Positions 1-6,619 of a stretch of DNA of 11,276 bases are shown in pieces. The DNA lies in contig CAYGAM010000069.1 in assembly GCA_964347915.1 (NCBI GenBank), forward strand, positions 1 through 11,276, in the 5' to 3' direction. How positions within the stretch are numbered: position 1 is the first letter of the stretch; each line of letters begins with the position of its first letter. Position numbers and translations under genes: made by a program. The stretch is from CAYGAM01 sp964347915. Its GTDB lineage: Archaea; Thermoproteota; Nitrososphaeria; Nitrososphaerales; Nitrosopumilaceae. The notes under the pieces were generated by a model that saw nothing but the letters and a program-made list of their open reading frames with translations, was not told the origin of the DNA and made no database searches.

Positions 1-97
1 CGACATAATCAAAGATTATTTTTCTTATGCCTTGGGGGGTTTCGATCACATATGTGGGTGGATCACCGCCGTCCAGATTTTGTGTTATCGTATGCAT
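1..97 (-). CDS. Possible N-terminus of an unidentified protein, cut by the left edge
   Basis: A minus-strand frame opens with ATG at 97-95 and stays open to the edge (32 codons). It reads plausibly as protein: a polar start (MHTITQNLDGG) followed by a strand-like stretch ending GIRKIIFDYV. An in-frame ATG also exists at 133-131. I do not recognise the family. Two plus-strand frames are also open here for 36-44 codons, so the strand is not certain. An A/T box (TTTATAAT on the minus strand, about 99-106) lies too close to the ATG to be its own TATA box. If real, the gene lies about 70-100 nt downstream of the toxin gene on the same strand. Confidence 0.3.
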   Translation of the reverse strand, partial: MHTITQNLDGGDPPTYVIETPQGIRKIIFDYV

Positions 98-121
98 ATT
101 ATAAATTGAGTTATTTCGGGC

Positions 122-134
122 GCATGACGCCATA
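122..134. repeat. Left arm of a 13-bp inverted repeat bracketing the toxin-antitoxin pair
   Basis: The sequence GCATGACGCCATA here is the exact reverse complement of TATGGCGTCATGC at 2005-2017. The arms lie outside the toxin stop and about 195 nt beyond the antitoxin start. One 13-mer match in an 11-kb window can occur by chance, so the significance rests on the position only. Confidence 0.4.
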
Positions 135-159
135 GATGATAACAGTCTTGGATATGTTT

Positions 160-187
160 CAGCAGGAGGCGCTGCTCAAGCCTGCTG
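160..187. other. Hairpin just downstream of the toxin gene
   Basis: CAGCAGG at 160-166 pairs with CCTGCTG at 181-187, giving a 7-bp stem with a 14-nt loop. It sits 14 nt past the toxin stop codon on the minus strand. No T-run follows, so a terminator role is only possible; it could be an mRNA 3'-end structure. Confidence 0.25.
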
Positions 188-200
188 CGCGCGGTCTCTG

Positions 201-1172
201 CTAATCTGCAACCTCCGAATCTTGTCCGAAAATGCTGCGGGAGGCGCCAAGCTTTTTAATTAACTTTTGAAGATATGCAGTTAATTCTTTTACAAACTTT
301 TGAAATTCTTTTTCATTAATTTCTGCCAGCAGCAGATCGCTTTCTTCGTCCGGCTCGTATATTGCGCCTTTTTCTATCAGCTTTGCTTTTGCCTTTAAGT
401 TGGCTCTGTATTTGCTGTAGAGACCAAGGGCGTGATTTGTCTTTTTTATAACGCAGCTCTCAACATCTGCCGGCCTGATGTTCAGTTCTTTTTGAATAAA
501 AAATACGTCAAAAAAATCTCTTGTTTTGATTCCTTTTCTTGTAATCAGCGCCCTGATCTTTTCGCTTAGTATCTCGCTGGCGCTGTAGATATGAAAAGGA
601 ATCGCCCTTGAATATTCCAAATATTCCGGGAACAAAGCCTTTAGATCTCCGTTCTCTCGGATGGTGAGGCCGCTTAGGAGTCCCTGCTCAGGCTCTGCGC
701 ACATTTTTTCTACAAAATTTATCTGTACTTTGATGAAAAGTTTTTTTGGCAAAACTGCGGAATGATACCACAGCTTGAATGTGCATGTTTTGTTGCTTCC
801 GCCAAGTTCTACATAATTAGCATCGCCCTTTGAATATTTGAAGTCAAGCTTCCTTGCTGACGAAATTTGTTCTAAAATTTTTCCCAGCGTGCTTATGGTC
901 AAAGACAATTCTCTTCTTATCGCCTTTGCTGATTTGTCCTTGAACTTTGACTGATCTTTCCAGGTAAAATCTATATCGTCAGAAAATCTAAAGTAGCCCA
1001 GATGATGCTTTATGAGGCATGTTCCGCCCTTGAAGAGGAAATTTTTGAAAAAGAATTTGTCGCCCGCCAGATCCGTTAAAATCTGGTGCAGGATCACGTC
1101 TCTCTCGGCCATATGCAGCCGTTCAATTTGGTGCATTGATGAGAGCAGAGCGGTAAAATCCGCGTTAATCAT
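201..1172 (-). CDS. AbiEii-like nucleotidyltransferase toxin (type IV toxin-antitoxin)
   Basis: This 323-residue protein belongs to the AbiEii/AbiGii family, whose members are nucleotidyltransferases that block growth and act in abortive phage infection. The diagnostic motif is visible at about residues 47-68: FKGGT, a spacer, then RFSDDIDF, with the GG and DxD residues of a DNA polymerase beta-like nucleotide-binding site. A second family block lies near residues 200-225 (SEILSEKIRALITR followed by RDFFDVFFI), the conserved EK...R...RDxxD region. The C-terminus is lysine-rich and helical. Length is normal for the family. The ATG at 1172 overlaps the TGA of the upstream antitoxin gene (ATGA), the usual coupled antitoxin-toxin layout. 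The DNA is A/T-rich compared with the metabolic genes to the right, consistent with transfer. Family and role are secure; the target is not deducible. Confidence 0.92.
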   Translation of the reverse strand: MINADFTALLSSMHQIERLHMAERDVILHQILTDLAGDKFFFKNFLFKGGTCLIKHHLGYFRFSDDIDFTWKDQSKFKDKSAKAIRRELSLTISTLGKILEQISSARKLDFKYSKGDANYVELGGSNKTCTFKLWYHSAVLPKKLFIKVQINFVEKMCAEPEQGLLSGLTIRENGDLKALFPEYLEYSRAIPFHIYSASEILSEKIRALITRKGIKTRDFFDVFFIQKELNIRPADVESCVIKKTNHALGLYSKYRANLKAKAKLIEKGAIYEPDEESDLLLAEINEKEFQKFVKELTAYLQKLIKKLGASRSIFGQDSEVAD

Positions 1173-1810
1173 TCAGCAACAACCGCCAATGCAACATCTG
1201 CAACTGATTTTGGATAATCTTTAAAATATTTTCTCATCCGCACTTCAGAAATGCCTGCAGTCCAGTCTGCCACTCTCATTATGATTCTTTCCTTGGACAT
1301 GCCGGCATATCTTGACAGATAAATAAAATCCAAAATAGTTTTTTCAGGATCAGAATAGCGGTATGCTTTTTCCTTTTTTATGCCGGAATTGAACAGCGCC
1401 GGGGCAAGCTTTACAAACCTAAACTTGTTTCCTGCCACGGTAATTGGCTTCGCTCTGAATACAGCATCGCTGATTACGTCGTCAACGGTAAAGAATTCAT
1501 GAGTCATGTTGTTCAGTTTCAATGCAGTATGCAGACCAAAATACCAGTTTTTTACTCCCTTTATCCCAAGCCCTTTGATGATCAGTTCCAGATAATTGTA
1601 CCTGCGGACAACGCCGAGCTTAAACTCCTCAAGAGTCGTCACGTAAAATATGCCCCGGAATATCCTTATCAGGTACCTCATTTTTGTAAGATAATGCATG
1701 GCTGACTTGTAGTCAATTTTGAACGCCCTGCAGTATTCCCCTATTTCTTCTGACGTAACAAATTCCTTCTTTTCCAGCCGTAGCTTGTCTATTATTATGC
1801 TTATTCTCAT
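1169..1810 (-). CDS. AbiEi-like antitoxin and transcriptional repressor (type IV toxin-antitoxin)
   Basis: This 213-residue protein is the partner of the downstream toxin. Residues 1-55 read as a winged helix-turn-helix (EEIGEYCRAFKIDYKSAMHY, then a hydrophobic wing RYLIRIFRGIFYVT). The middle and C-terminal part matches the AbiEi C-terminal domain, including WYFGLHTALKL near 94-104 and the hallmark SDPEKTILDFIYLSRYAG near 150-168. In characterised AbiE systems the antitoxin does not bind the toxin protein but represses the operon by binding inverted repeats in its promoter. Palindromes are present immediately upstream (1825-1843). The start ATG at 1810 lies about 11 nt downstream of the TSS expected from an A/T box at 1844-1851. 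No other in-frame start fits better. The gene ends within the toxin start codon. Confidence 0.88.
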   Translation of the reverse strand: MRISIIIDKLRLEKKEFVTSEEIGEYCRAFKIDYKSAMHYLTKMRYLIRIFRGIFYVTTLEEFKLGVVRRYNYLELIIKGLGIKGVKNWYFGLHTALKLNNMTHEFFTVDDVISDAVFRAKPITVAGNKFRFVKLAPALFNSGIKKEKAYRYSDPEKTILDFIYLSRYAGMSKERIIMRVADWTAGISEVRMRKYFKDYPKSVADVALAVVAE

Positions 1811-1821
1811 CTTATATCACA

Positions 1822-1860
1822 ATATACCATAAAGTGGTACTTTGCTATATGTATTGCTAT
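1822..1860 (-). promoter_or_regulatory. Toxin-antitoxin promoter with candidate operator palindromes
   Basis: Upstream of the antitoxin ATG there are overlapping inverted repeats: TACCA-TAAAG-TGGTA (1825-1839) and AAAGT-GGT-ACTTT (1831-1843). Further out, TTGCTAT occurs twice 12 bp apart (1842-1848 and 1854-1860). On the minus strand a TATA-like CATATAGC lies at 1851-1844, which would place transcription start near 1821, so the palindromes would overlap the start site. This fits autorepression as described for AbiEi proteins. The site assignment is inference from position. Confidence 0.5.
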
Positions 1861-2165
1861 GGCCCTCATGAGATTAGTATCAAGACAATCCAAGAACTGG
1901 ACGGCAGGCGAGATTCATTAGCAAATGAGATGTGAGCTTTTCCTATGTCCTTTTCTATGTCGGACTCCCGCCGTGATAAAATTTTGTCCAAGACTACAGA
2001 ATGTTATGGCGTCATGCCAGCAGTCTTGCGCCTTTCATCCTATTGCAGGCTCATTGCAGCTGTGACATGTCCTGCATAATGGACAGATTTTCTTTTGCCG
2101 CATCGTCATGGAGGACAGGCTTCTCATCGCGTCAGGCTTGGAGGACTTGCTGTCCCGCACTGCAC
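1861..2165. other. Gene-free stretch between the toxin-antitoxin pair and glutamine synthetase
   Basis: About 300 nt without a convincing gene. It holds the right arm of the 13-bp inverted repeat (2005-2017), a small hairpin TGTCC/GGACA at 2069-2085 followed by GATTTTCTTTT on the plus strand, and short direct repeats around CAGGCTTGGAGGAC and GAGGACAGGCTT (about 2110-2145). Only very short frames (about 20 codons, for example ATG at 2007) open here. The T-rich tail of the hairpin is on the strand opposite to both flanking genes. Confidence 0.4.
2005..2017. repeat. Right arm of the 13-bp inverted repeat
   Basis: TATGGCGTCATGC is the exact reverse complement of 122-134. Just beyond it, CAGTCTTG (about 2021-2028) also occurs in direct orientation near the left arm (143-150). 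No target-site duplication is obvious. Confidence 0.4.
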
Positions 2166-3611
2166 TTAGGCATCAGTGTACATTGAAATTTCCCAGGGCG
2201 TGGGTGTTTGAGCAAAGGCCGTATACTCTTTTTGCTTTAGCGTGGAATACTGATCAAGAAAGTCTTTTGTAAACACATCCTCCAAAAAGCCGCGATCGCT
2301 CTCAAGCGAGTTGAGTGCGCCCCTGAGCGATACTGGAAGGGAGCCTATCTTGTTTGCGCGCTTTTTTTCAGGCGACATTTTGTATACGTTCTCGTCTATT
2401 GGATCGCCAGGGTCCAGTTTCTTTTTTATTCCGTCCAGTCCTGCAAGCAGGAGGGCGGCTTCCAGCAGGTATATGTTTGCAGTAGGGTCGGGAACTCGAT
2501 ACTCTATTCTCTTGCTTTTCTCCTGATTCCTGTTGTACATTGGAACTCGCACGGCAGCAGAGCGGTTTCCTATTCCCCAGCATACGTACACCGGAGCTTC
2601 AAAGCCTGGAACCAGCCTCTTGTACGAGTTTGTGGTAGGGTTTGATATCGCGCACAGGGCTCGCGCATGATCCAGTATTCCGCCTACATAGTATCTGCCT
2701 GTCTGGCTCATCTGGGATATTTCATCATCAGGGTCAAACATGATGTTGGTTTTGCCGTTCCACAGGCTTTGGTGGGTATGCATGGCAGAGGCGTTGTCTC
2801 CGAATATCGGCTTTGGCATGAATGTTGCAACCTTGTTTCTTCGCTTTGCCTTTACCTTTACTACATTTTTTACCGTAATCACATTGTCGGCCATGGCAGT
2901 CATATTGCCGTATGCCAGATTGATCTCGCACTGGCCCGATGTTGCGACTTCGTGGTGCTCTGCTTCGATCTCTATTCCAAAGTACTTGTAGAGCTCGTCG
3001 CATACGTCCTTGCGGAACGACTCCAGAGTATCCTTGGGCTGCGACGGATAGTATCCCTCCTTGATATCTATCGCCGTGCTGATGTTTCCCTTGGACCATG
3101 GCGACTCTTTTGATTCTATGGAATAGCCAGATCCGCCGTAAGAGTGCGTTGCGGCATACGGCGACGGATAGACATTGATCGCATCAAATACAAAGAACTC
3201 GATTTCGGGGCCCCAGTTTGTGTGCGTTACTCCTATTTGGCTGATCTTCGCTGCTGCCTTGTGCACTATGCCCCGCGAGTCTCTGTTGTACCTTGAGCTT
3301 GCAGAAGCGTTGCTCTCGTAGAGGTCGCAGATCATGCGGGCATTCTTTCTGTGTCCGTTGTCATAGTCGGGTGGCAGAATGCGGAACGTATCAGGATCAG
3401 GCTTTAGTATCATGTCTGACTGGTTCACGGGCTTGAAGCCCACAATTGAGCTTGCATCAAGCTTTTCAAGGCCGTGCCTAAAGCTGTCCTCGCTTATCGC
3501 ATATGTCGGCATGCCGACTCGATGAAGCTCGCCAAAGATATCAACAAACCAGAAATCTATGAACGTAATATTCTGCTTCTCAAAAGCGTCAAGAACTTCG
3601 CCTGCATCCAA
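2166..3611 (-). CDS. glnA: Glutamine synthetase, type I
   Basis: This enzyme makes glutamine from glutamate, ammonia and ATP in the cytoplasm as a dodecamer and is the main ammonia-assimilation step. The 481 residues contain the full set of family motifs: N-terminal DFWFVDIFGELH (19-30), metal ligands in GPEIEFFVFD (E136, E138), HHEVATSGQCEI (E221, E229), AMHTHQSLW (H278), NPTTNSYKRLVPGFEAP (R332, E338), NRSAAVRVP (R350, R355) and EYRVPDP (E370, R372). A tyrosine sits at the position of the bacterial adenylylation site (Y410 in NVYKMSPE), but no adenylyltransferase gene is in view. The start is TTG at 3611: a TAA lies six bases upstream in frame, and no in-frame ATG or GTG occurs before the conserved region. 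The gene is divergent from the PIN-like gene. Confidence 0.97.
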   Translation of the reverse strand: MDAGEVLDAFEKQNITFIDFWFVDIFGELHRVGMPTYAISEDSFRHGLEKLDASSIVGFKPVNQSDMILKPDPDTFRILPPDYDNGHRKNARMICDLYESNASASSRYNRDSRGIVHKAAAKISQIGVTHTNWGPEIEFFVFDAINVYPSPYAATHSYGGSGYSIESKESPWSKGNISTAIDIKEGYYPSQPKDTLESFRKDVCDELYKYFGIEIEAEHHEVATSGQCEINLAYGNMTAMADNVITVKNVVKVKAKRRNKVATFMPKPIFGDNASAMHTHQSLWNGKTNIMFDPDDEISQMSQTGRYYVGGILDHARALCAISNPTTNSYKRLVPGFEAPVYVCWGIGNRSAAVRVPMYNRNQEKSKRIEYRVPDPTANIYLLEAALLLAGLDGIKKKLDPGDPIDENVYKMSPEKKRANKIGSLPVSLRGALNSLESDRGFLEDVFTKDFLDQYSTLKQKEYTAFAQTPTPWEISMYTDA

Positions 3612-3645
3612 TAATTAATTTGATTTGTGAGTCATTAATGTGTGT
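3612..3645 (-). promoter_or_regulatory. Candidate promoter of glutamine synthetase
   Basis: The region just upstream of the TTG is very A/T-rich. CATTAATG at 3633-3640 is centred about 25 nt before the start codon, where a TATA box of a leaderless archaeal transcript belongs. The box is a weak match, so the site is tentative. Confidence 0.35.
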
Positions 3646-3697
3646 ATGTACGGAGAATTACGCAAATACCATACATATCGCACATCATAGAGCGGGT

Positions 3698-3726
3698 GCG
3701 GCATTGGCGGCTTGGCGGCATTGGCG
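3698..3726. repeat. 12-bp direct repeat in the glnA/PIN intergenic region
   Basis: GCGGCATTGGCG occurs at 3698-3709 and 3715-3726, with a 17-bp period. It lies in a locally GC-rich block between two divergent A/T-rich promoters. It could be a regulator site or a simple local duplication. Confidence 0.5.
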
Positions 3727-3793
3727 AAAGCCGCGCAGTAACCGCAGACGCAGGCAGAATCCCAAGTTCGCACGCATGTAACAGCATGAATGA

Positions 3794-3800
3794 TTTTTAT
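3794..3800 (+). promoter_or_regulatory. TATA-like box of the PIN-like gene
   Basis: TTTTTAT here is centred about 28 nt before ATG 3825, the spacing expected for a leaderless transcript. It is the main reason for choosing that start among several nearby ATGs. Confidence 0.4.
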
Positions 3801-3824
3801 TGTAACATGAAAAGCATGTTCAGA

Positions 3825-4673
3825 ATGCAGCATTTCCCAAAGCAGTCCGATGCAGGCAGTTTGAGCGATGCCGTACTTGCAGGAAGCGAGATGATAATAC
3901 CCGACACCAACATATTCTTTGACCTGACGCGCGTTAGGATTGGCGGCAGGAGTTCGCTTGATGCAAGGACGGCCAGGTACATTGAAAAAAACATCGGCAG
4001 GGTGTACATGCTGGACTGGGTGGAGACAGAGTTTCGCGACGAGTGCGCAAAGCGCGACGACTGCGGAAACATGCTGTGGGGATTCAATGATCTTTACAAC
4101 AAATGCATCACCAACAAAAAATACGGGTCATACAAGCGGTACGAGCGCGGAGATGGATTTGACGAAGGTTCTGACGGGTACAGAGAATGCGAGAGGATGT
4201 TCAAAGAATATCTGGACAGCGTATCGCGCGACAAGAGAAAAGAGGACGAGTGGCTCTGGCGCAAGACGATGTATTTTATGAGCAGGTACGACAGGCTGGA
4301 GCCGCAGCACAGAATAGCGCTTGACAGGTGCGCGCATCAGCTTGACAAGTACCTGGTGCGCGCCGATGCAAGCATCGGCGAAAAGTACGCGATGTTCAGC
4401 AGCATATACAGCAATGCCAGCAAGATGCGAAGCTGCATACTAAAGGACGAAGTTTCCAGAAATGCGATGCGCGACTGGGTGCGCGCGGAGATACGCAACG
4501 ACATGAAGATTGTAATTCACTGCATACTGCTGGCCAGGCTTGCTCCGCATGAGAAGATGGTACTGCTCTCCAACGACTACGATGTGCACACCGTACTCAG
4601 GGAAGGCGCAAGGCAGATGGATCAAGGCAATCTGAGGATACTGGACGTACAAAAGTTCAAGAACGCGGTCTGA
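3825..4673 (+). CDS. PIN-like domain nuclease with a large helical insertion
   Basis: The 282-residue protein begins, after a short leader, with the PIN signature MIIPDTNIFFDL (D27, N29, D33), followed by VETEF (E67/E69). The C-terminal part supplies the remaining acidic positions: NDMKIVIHCILLARL (D226) and MVLLSNDYDVHTVL (D251, D253). This is the usual D...E...D...D layout of a metal-dependent PIN ribonuclease. Between E69 and D226 lie about 150 charged residues rich in Arg, Lys, Tyr and Trp, much longer than in VapC toxins (about 130 residues in total). It resembles the larger stand-alone PIN-like proteins. No small antitoxin gene is adjacent, so a VapBC pair is unlikely. Alternative starts are ATG 3786, 3807, 3816 and 3891; the open frame back to GTG 3642 is not convincing. 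Target unknown. Confidence 0.75.
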   Translation: MQHFPKQSDAGSLSDAVLAGSEMIIPDTNIFFDLTRVRIGGRSSLDARTARYIEKNIGRVYMLDWVETEFRDECAKRDDCGNMLWGFNDLYNKCITNKKYGSYKRYERGDGFDEGSDGYRECERMFKEYLDSVSRDKRKEDEWLWRKTMYFMSRYDRLEPQHRIALDRCAHQLDKYLVRADASIGEKYAMFSSIYSNASKMRSCILKDEVSRNAMRDWVRAEIRNDMKIVIHCILLARLAPHEKMVLLSNDYDVHTVLREGARQMDQGNLRILDVQKFKNAV

Positions 4674-4992
4674 TCAGGCAGGCTCTGCGGTGCAGGATGC
4701 AGTATGAAATGTGGTACGATGTACGGTACGAGGCGTGATATTATGCGTCGCGGCGATGAAAAGGTCTTGCATTATGCAGAATATTCGCGTTGCCGCGCCG
4801 CAGCTGGACGCGCATGCTTCTGAATCTGCGTCCGAATAACCGCTTTGAAAGCAGGAACTCGGTCAAGTTGCCGCAGAGAAAATATCAGCGTTCGCGCAGA
4901 ATGCAGGATTTTTGCGGCGCCTTGCATTGAACAAGGCTTGGTTATTTTAGGACTAGCTTGGTTATGCAGGGTGTTGCGCGTTCCAACTTGTC
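4674..4992. other. Gene-free stretch between convergent genes, rich in ATGCAG words
   Basis: No convincing gene in about 320 nt. ATGCAG occurs at 4697, 4774, 4901 and 4964, far more often than expected. GCAGAATGCAGGATTTTTG (4896-4914) closely matches a block at 6466-6483 in another gap. GCTTGGTTAT is repeated at 4936-4945 and 4956-4965, a 20-bp period. On the minus strand a T-rich TATTTTCTC (about 4877-4885) could serve as a terminator for the aminomutase-like gene; this is weak. Confidence 0.45.
4936..4965. repeat. Short 10-bp direct repeat
   Basis: GCTTGGTTAT at 4936-4945 and 4956-4965. It lies shortly past the stop of the minus-strand aminomutase-like gene. No function is evident. Confidence 0.5.
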
Positions 4993-6357
4993 CTAATTCT
5001 TATCCAGCTTTCTGGCTCCGGAATACTTTGTCGCAAGCTCGTCTTCAAAGAAGAATTTATCCTCAAATGCCGGCCGAAGATCGTCAAGCCAGATTGCATT
5101 CTCGCTGTACTTTGCAAAGAACGGCCTTTGAACCCAGTTCGGGTTTCGTCCTTGGAGGAATCTTAGGGCAATTACCTTTTCGCCCGCAATTGTCGGAATG
5201 CCGTCTATCTGCACCTTGCCTGGCGTGGCAGACATGCTCGGGCCCCTGACGGTTCTTCCCAGTCCGCTTACACGCCTGTACGCCTCTTGAAATATTCGAT
5301 AGGCGCGGACCAGCGGCACGCCGAAATAGTGCTGCGCGCCCGTATCCCGCACTACAAACATATAGTACGGAATGCAGCCCAGCCGAACCTGCTCTCTCCA
5401 CACCTCTGTCCAGACATTGGCGTCGTCGTTGATGTGAGTAAGCAGCGGCGACTGCGTTCTAATTTCTGCTCCCGTGAGCTTGACTGCCTGTATGGCCTTT
5501 TTGACTGCCGGAGTTGAAAGTTCGACATGATGGTTAAAGTGGGCCATGAGCGCCAGATGCTTTCCCTTGGCTGCAACCCGCTCAAATATCTCCAGCGTAT
5601 CTTGCGCATCGTCGTCTGTCAGAAACTTGTACGGCCAGTATGCCAGCGCCTTTGTTCCTATTCTAATGGTTCTAAGGTTTGGAAGGTCGGCTTCCAGCAG
5701 AGCGTCCACATATGTTTTGAATATGCGCGCCTTCATAATCATCGGATCGCCTCCGGTAAACAGGACATCAGATATTTCCGGATGCTCTGACACGTACTGC
5801 ACCAGCTGATCCGCCTCCTTCATTGCAAATTTCATCTCGTCCATTCCTACAAACTGCGGCCACCTAAAGCAAAAGCTGCAGTATGCATGGCATGTCTGGC
5901 TCTGGCTTGGGAAGAACAGGCATGTCTCCTTGTACTTGTGCTGCATCCCGTAGAGCTTTGTTCCGTCACGGAGTACGGGCACATTGAGTTCCAGCTGTCC
6001 TGCAGGATGCGGATTTAGCTGAAGCCTGATCTCGTTTGCAGTCTCGGCTATTGCCTTGCGGTCGGCGCCGGACTTGAGCGTCTGCGCCATCTGTTCAAAG
6101 TGGCGCTCTTTGAGCATGCCCTTTTGCGGAAATGTCAGGACAAAGATTGGATCGTTTGGTATGTTGTTCCAGTCTATCAGCTGCTCTATTACGTAGTTGT
6201 TTGCCTTGAACGGAAGCACATTGCCGACTACCTCCATTTCAAACTGCTGCTCTTCCGTTAGTTTTTGAATCTGCGGCAGCTTTCTAAAGTTGGCCAGCGT
6301 GTATGACGAAATAAGTGGAGACTGATCTTCGCTCCATACTGACTGCTGCATTGTCAT
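4993..6357 (-). CDS. Lysine 2,3-aminomutase-family radical SAM/PLP protein, substrate uncertain
   Basis: The 454-residue protein has the radical SAM cluster motif CHAYCSFC (C156, C160, C163), the SAM-binding LFTGGDP (199-205) and the aminomutase block PYYMFVVRDTGAQHYFGVPL (330-349). A candidate PLP lysine is K381 in SATPGKVQ. This architecture matches KamA/AblA and EpmB enzymes, which move an amino group between the alpha and beta carbons. In lysine aminomutases two aspartates hold the substrate side-chain amine. Here the first aligns with R337 and the second with a serine about seven residues before K381, so lysine is doubtful as substrate. No beta-lysine acetyltransferase (ablB) is adjacent. 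Start ATG 6357 lies about 30 nt from a TATA box; a second ATG follows two codons later. The ends outside the core are unusual for KamA, so a divergent subfamily is likely. Confidence 0.85.
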   Translation of the reverse strand: MTMQQSVWSEDQSPLISSYTLANFRKLPQIQKLTEEQQFEMEVVGNVLPFKANNYVIEQLIDWNNIPNDPIFVLTFPQKGMLKERHFEQMAQTLKSGADRKAIAETANEIRLQLNPHPAGQLELNVPVLRDGTKLYGMQHKYKETCLFFPSQSQTCHAYCSFCFRWPQFVGMDEMKFAMKEADQLVQYVSEHPEISDVLFTGGDPMIMKARIFKTYVDALLEADLPNLRTIRIGTKALAYWPYKFLTDDDAQDTLEIFERVAAKGKHLALMAHFNHHVELSTPAVKKAIQAVKLTGAEIRTQSPLLTHINDDANVWTEVWREQVRLGCIPYYMFVVRDTGAQHYFGVPLVRAYRIFQEAYRRVSGLGRTVRGPSMSATPGKVQIDGIPTIAGEKVIALRFLQGRNPNWVQRPFFAKYSENAIWLDDLRPAFEDKFFFEDELATKYSGARKLDKN

Positions 6358-6382
6358 ATGGTATCATTCCTGCCGCCCTTTG

Positions 6383-6391
6383 TTAAATATT
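6383..6391 (-). promoter_or_regulatory. TATA box of the aminomutase-like gene
   Basis: TTAAATATT at 6383-6391 (AATATTTAA on the minus strand) is centred 30 nt before ATG 6357. This predicts an almost leaderless mRNA. Confidence 0.6.
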
Positions 6392-6450
6392 TGGCGCGAC
6401 ATGGTCGAGTTTCGCAGTCTCAATTTTTTTCATTAAAATACGCTCCGGAA

Positions 6451-6522
6451 TGCAAGATTTGGACTGCAGAATGCAGAATTTTGATCTGTTTCGGCAAAAT
6501 GCCGTACATTTTGCAAAATGCC
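6451..6522 (+). repeat. Dispersed imperfect repeat, two partial copies
   Basis: The block 6472-6522 matches 11101-11150. The first 29 nt (6472-6500 against 11101-11129) agree at 25 positions, including ATTTTGATCTG and TTCGGCA, and both copies end in CAAAATGCC, with one length difference between. Immediately upstream, 6451-6472 (TGCAAGATTTGGACTGCAGA) is a shorter degenerate copy of the same start. The block GCAGAATGCAG...ATTTTTG is also found at 4896. The repeat lies between genes, with no coding potential. Confidence 0.6.
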
Positions 6523-6551
6523 AGAATTATGCGGCATGCCGGCGCGGCATG
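6492..6551. other. Cluster of palindromes / potential hairpins
   Basis: Three perfect inverted repeats lie within 60 nt: CGGCA-AAA-TGCCG (6492-6504), the 14-bp palindrome CATTTTGCAAAATG (6507-6520), and CATGCCG-GCG-CGGCATG (6535-6551). They lie 135-195 nt upstream of the aminomutase-like gene and 70-130 nt downstream of the next minus-strand gene. A structured RNA or protein-binding site is possible; neither is shown. Confidence 0.5.
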
Positions 6552-6619
6552 GATTCTTCAAGATGCAGCGCAGTCCGGAAGATCTTTGTTCAAGTCTGCA
6601 GTGGCGGCCGTTTTTTGGG

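Noticed and set aside
1..135. Plus-strand partial frame ending at 135, a possible transposase end
   Set aside because: Aromatic-rich but without any transposase motif; an opposite-strand frame reads more like a protein.
2667..3113. Plus-strand frame of about 148 codons inside glutamine synthetase
   Set aside because: Antisense to the catalytic core of a well-conserved gene.
3691..3780. tRNA-like segment with GTTCGCAC near 3766
   Set aside because: The five bases on either side of the putative T-loop do not pair, and no acceptor or anticodon stem could be drawn.
3642..3824. N-terminal extension of the PIN-like protein back to GTG 3642
   Set aside because: The extension crosses a GC-rich direct repeat and the probable promoter, and shows no domain; the PIN signature starts at about residue 22 from ATG 3825.
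4845..5249. Plus-strand frame of about 134 codons in the PIN/aminomutase gap
   Set aside because: Most of it runs antisense to the conserved C-terminal part of the aminomutase-like gene; Cys- and Arg-rich low-quality sequence without a promoter.
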